From Odontesthes bonariensis (lineage: Eukaryota > Chordata > Actinopteri > Atheriniformes > Atherinopsidae): a stretch of DNA of 64,000 nt. Where the stretch lies: NCBI RefSeq assembly GCF_027942865.1, contig NC_134510.1, positions 26,901,209 to 26,965,208 of the forward strand, in the 5' to 3' direction. Under the pieces are notes generated by a model that made no database searches, was not told where the DNA came from, and saw only the letters and a list, made by a program, of their open reading frames with translations. Below are positions 59,801 to 64,000 of the stretch, piece by piece (within the stretch, counting starts at the first letter, position 1; each line of letters starts with the position of its first letter). The position numbers and the translations under genes were made by a program.

Positions 59801-62800
59801 GCTGGTTTTAAGATTTGCTGTGAAGCTGATAAACGAGCAGCAGACTCGTCATTAGTCCCCAGAGCCTTGGAATGGCAGGAGCATTTAAAACATCCAAAGC
59901 ACATTAAGGTCAAATGGAGGTAGCAGGTTATTCAGTTATCAGCCTTGTGTTTTGTCAACATGGTGTGCCGGAGTTTGTTTGGTTGGGCTCCTCAGGGAGA
60001 GCAGGTCCTCCTTCATTGAAGTGATTTGTCTCATCTGCTCAACTGATTGCCTGCTCAGTAATGGGCCACTTGTTCTCCTCTGTCACTCTCCCCTTTGTCC
60101 CATTTGTGTCTTCACTTCCTCCATTTTTATTCATTCATTCCCTGTCTTCCTCTGTTTACATGCTCTGATAATGCACCAACTTCCTCCTCTGTAATTTTGT
60201 CCGCATAATTGATCCATCTGCTCAGTAAACTGCCGTGTTTCACTGTATCTCTTTTCCTCTTCTCATCCCGCTTCTTGTTCTCCTCCTTCGCTTTGTCATT
60301 AGTCCCTCGTTTCTTCCACTGTAATTGGAATGTCTGTTACTTTCTTCAAGCCTCTTATGCTTTCCATTCTCCTCTCCTTCCCCTTCTGCTGCTTTTACTC
60401 ATCTCTTTGTCCCTCTGTCCAATTCCCCAGTTGTCTCTCCCACCTATTTCAGTCCAAGAGTTTCTCCTTTAGCTCATCCACACTGCCTTTGCTGCTTTCT
60501 GTGTCCTCCTCAATTGCTTCCCCTGTCTTCTGGCTGTTAATATCTCCTCAACAGCCCCCATCCTCCCTATAGATATTTGGATTGCAGGCATCTGTACCTT
60601 CATAACGAGGTCTTCCATTTCTTTTTCTTCCACACATCAATCAGGCTTCCTCTTCATCTCTCCTTTTGTCTTCTGGCCAAAAGCACCTCCCATTTGACCA
60701 TGGCGGGCTTTATTTATTTATTTTTAATTTTTTTAAGGTTAACTTGCTGTGCCACTTCTACAGCGTCTCACCCCTCCCCTGATTATCTTCCCCTCCTCTC
60801 CCTCTGTGTCCCTCGATCTGTCCAGGTTGCAGAGCGACATACACCACCACAACCACCCCAATTACACGCAAGCACAACCACTGCACATGCTTGCATGCAG
60901 CACTGAGCGATGTTGGGCTGATCTGAGGGCTGAATCACTTGATTACTGTACATATGACTAGAAAGGAGAAATGGCATAACAAAGTCAAGTGACCCAGTGA
61001 GTTGAGGAAGTAGGTAGGGCAGGGAAATGGAAACAGATGCAGGATTTATTTCTTTTCGGCAGAGCTTAACTGTCATGCAGTGTTGAGATCAGGTTGACAG
61101 TGTCCACTCCCCTGCTGCTAGGTGCTGTCACACATTCTTGTTCCCCTTGCAGGCAGTGGTTGGGCTGTTAATATGGCCTGACTCATCAAACAAGACTCCC
61201 ACACTGAAGGTGAAATAGGATTACATTTGAAAAGTTAATTCCCCGTCTGAAGAGTAATACAAACAAGTGCTGTTTAAGAATTGAAATTTTTTTTTATTTT
61301 GTTCCATTTTGCTTCTTAAACATCTAAATGTTTGCACCTTCTAAAGATGTGTGATTCTTCTTTTAAAATAAACCTCATAATTAAACATTGACTATAGATC
61401 TTTCACATTTTTTCCTAAACTTAGACAGGTTAGAGGGCTTTCTCTCTCTCTGTAAGTTTAAATCGAAAAAAGAAAAAAAGCAGGTTTTTGCACAAATTAT
61501 GTGTAACTGAAAATAAATTACTGTATATCTTCCAAGTGTCTGTTGTGAAATTGATTGCTACTTTGGGTCAAAGAGGTTATATGTGGAATGAAACCAAATT
61601 AAACAATTCTGTTGATACAGCATCTGAGAAGAACCTCTTTGTCAGTATGACATATTTTTTTGGCTGAGATGGTGCAACAAATGCTTCGGCTTCTGAGAAT
61701 GGCTTGTCATCCATGTCTGAGTTCAATGATTTGTAATGGCTGTACTTCTCTGTGTTGCTGATCGTTTGGGGGAAAAAAATTCTGTTTTTCGTAGCCTGAC
61801 CTGCAGGTCACCAGCCATAGTCGGTAGAGCTGAAAATCCTCAGATTCTGGTCACCAGTCAAGCAATCAGGGCATGTCTATCTGTAACCAGAACTGTACAA
61901 AAGTCCAAAAATAGAACGATTACTTTCATTGGATAGTTAGACTCTCAATACCCAAGCTTTAATCTGGCATTTTAAATTTCTTGGTTATTTGGGATGAGTA
62001 GAACTTGATAAGCATAAAACAAGCATTACCTTTTGAAGAGAAGGTAGTTTAAAAAAATAAAAATAGAGCAGGTTCTGTTTTTAATAAAACCTTGCATCCT
62101 CGTAGGAAAATGTTGGTCTTAGGTTTGAAGTGATTCACTCGGTTGATGGAGTGATAGGAGCACAGTTGCATGCAGGAAATCTGAAATCTTAATTTTTTGC
62201 GTGTGAGCCATCCTTTCTTAAACCTGCATGCTTTGCAATTCATGTCAGTACACCAAACACAGTGAGCAGATTAGCGCTGTGGCTACTCTCCTGAAGTGAT
62301 TTTGGAAGAGGGAATTAGGTGGTTTATCTCACTGGCAGACTCCCTGTGACTGTGATACCGTTGCATTTGTATGATACTCTGCTATCAGTCCAGGCTAAAA
62401 TCAATGCTCTGACATGTTTTGCTTTGGAAAGCATTTAGATCTGGTTTTGAACTCGTCGGACTGTACATAGCTACTTTCAAACACATTAGTGCTGCCTAAT
62501 GTTGTGGCAACAATTCTTAAGCACTGACAAAACCTGTTCTTTGGTTTTCCCCTGTTCGTGACTCCTTTTGCTGTGCGCACGCAGAGTTTACTGGTCATTC
62601 TCAGCAGACTGCTTTTTTCTTTTTGATGAATATAAAGTAATCCTTTTTGCATATGCTTTGCAGCCCTGATAAATTACGCTTTCCAAAACATTCTCCCTCA
62701 GATAAACATAATGTTCAGTGTCCATGGCATTGAAGATATAATTGTCTGTACACCATATCAATACAGCCAGATTGTGTTGCTTTAAATGGCACAAACACAA

Positions 62801-64000
62801 AGTACACTTGTCAAACTAGAATGCTGTCTCACACCATCTCCCTTATAGTCCTTTGATTAAAGCACTTTCTCTTTTTATATATTTCACTCAATCCACAAGA
62901 TGTTAAAAAGCAGCAACTCTGATAAATAATGGATCAAGTTACTTTTAAACCAAAAGTACCAAATATTTGTAGGCATAATTCTCCTAATTGTTGCTTTCTG
63001 CTCTTTTTTTCTAACATCAGCGCACATTAAATGAGTCATAAAAAAAAACAATTTTTTCAGAGATAAACATTAGCTTGTGGAAAAATAAACCCTGATTTCA
63101 ATAGTCGGCGCATTTTATTCTGGGTTGAAAGTCTGTTAACCTCATAACAATGCATTTTGAATTGTATATTAACTTACACATGCATCAAAAGGGTTCATTG
63201 TTCAACAGCAGCAACCTTTAGGTGTTGTTTTAGTTCAGGCAGTCAGCTGGCTGCTACCGGACAGAATGATGCACTTGCTGTTACTGAAAACAGAGACATC
63301 ATTGTTCTCAGTCAAGCTTGGAGACCCTCCTCCTTCCTCCCCTCAGACTCTTTCTCCTCTTCTCCCTCTAGTCCAGGTGAAACGAGGGAGGCCATTGAAA
63401 AGGCTATCTATTGTCCTCTGTCCCCTTCCCGTTCTCCCCCTCGCACCACACCTGTATCAATGGACAGACCCGTCTTTGAGCAGTGACCCTAGAGGAAAGT
63501 GGCTCTGTAACAAGAGACGATTGGGTTGTTTCTCCTGAAATTGTAGCTTATGGAGGGGCTTTTTTGTTGTGAGGATGGATGGAAGTTTTCTTTGTTCTCC
63601 TCAAAGGGCATTTCTGTGCAGAAAGTGGTATATTTTCTCTTTGCTGTATACATATACATGTTTATGCTATGCAGTGATCATGCACTTGGCTGCCTGCTGT
63701 TTGAGCTTTATGTCTTGGCCTCTTTAGAAAAAGCCTGAAGGGAGGTGTTGAGTATCCTCTCTTCTGTGCTATTTCCGTGTCACCGGGACCCTCTGGATGT
63801 TTGCCTGCACCCCCATGTTGCTGACAGCAATCTTCCTCCCATTTTTAAAAGCTTTTAAAAGAAACACTTTAACCACATACCCCTGTCCTTTACCTCGATT
63901 TTCCACTTTACCTCTTCTTGCTAGAACCTTGCGGCTGATTCATGCGCCAGTGATTCATGAATTTTTCTCTAGCATGGCACAGTCATGCAGGGTGCATGCA
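53869..64000. other. First intron of the 53781 gene, running off the window
   Basis: More than 10 kb with no second exon that I can support. It holds a poly(G) run, pyrimidine-rich stretches (59200-60600 and 63320-63470) and no clear transposon. Confidence 0.5.
55576..55592. repeat. Poly(G) tract
   Basis: 17 consecutive G in the long intron; able to form a G-quadruplex on the plus strand. Confidence 0.9.

Overview
This window is vertebrate nuclear DNA, most likely from a teleost fish. The genes have many small exons with GT-AG (and a few GC-AG) introns. The spacers hold typical fish repeats: L2/Maui-type LINE tails ending in ATGGATGG, Tc1-like transposon remnants, foldback/MITE elements and TG microsatellites. 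All gene models below were assembled by eye from splice sites, reading phase and remembered family sequences; no search was run.

Layout. (1) 25-2851, minus: the 3' part of a class-IV TRIM gene (coiled coil plus PRY-SPRY); its RING/B-box start was not found. (2) 6575-9709, plus: ino80e, a subunit of the INO80 chromatin remodeller. (3) 11608-15009, plus: a secreted or membrane ENDOD1-like protein that appears to lack the nuclease catalytic segment. (4) 16532-27192, plus: vars1, cytosolic valyl-tRNA synthetase, complete in 28 coding exons (1274 codons before the stop). (5) 27892-34779, minus: abhd16a (BAT5), a phosphatidylserine lipase, complete in 20 exons (543 aa), tail-to-tail with vars1. (6) 35386-49485, minus: a 526-aa type I receptor with four Ig domains and an ITIM/ITAM-like tail, whose name I do not recognise. 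(7) 53781-53868, plus: the signal-peptide first exon of a gene that runs off the right edge through an intron longer than 10 kb.

vars1 and abhd16a both lie in the human MHC class III region, and TRIM and Ig-receptor genes are also common around MHC regions. The window therefore looks like a rearranged fragment of the MHC-III syntenic block, with ino80e (human 16p11.2) beside it. The genes do not form one pathway.

The points most worth a second look are: the ENDOD1-like protein without its DRGH segment; the uncharacterised four-Ig receptor with a YxxL-x8-YxxL tail; loss of the reported catalytic His of ABHD16A; three GC-AG introns in three genes; a retroposon tail that abuts the acceptor of a vars1 exon; a possible truncating terminal exon in vars1; and three TTAAAG-ended foldback elements.
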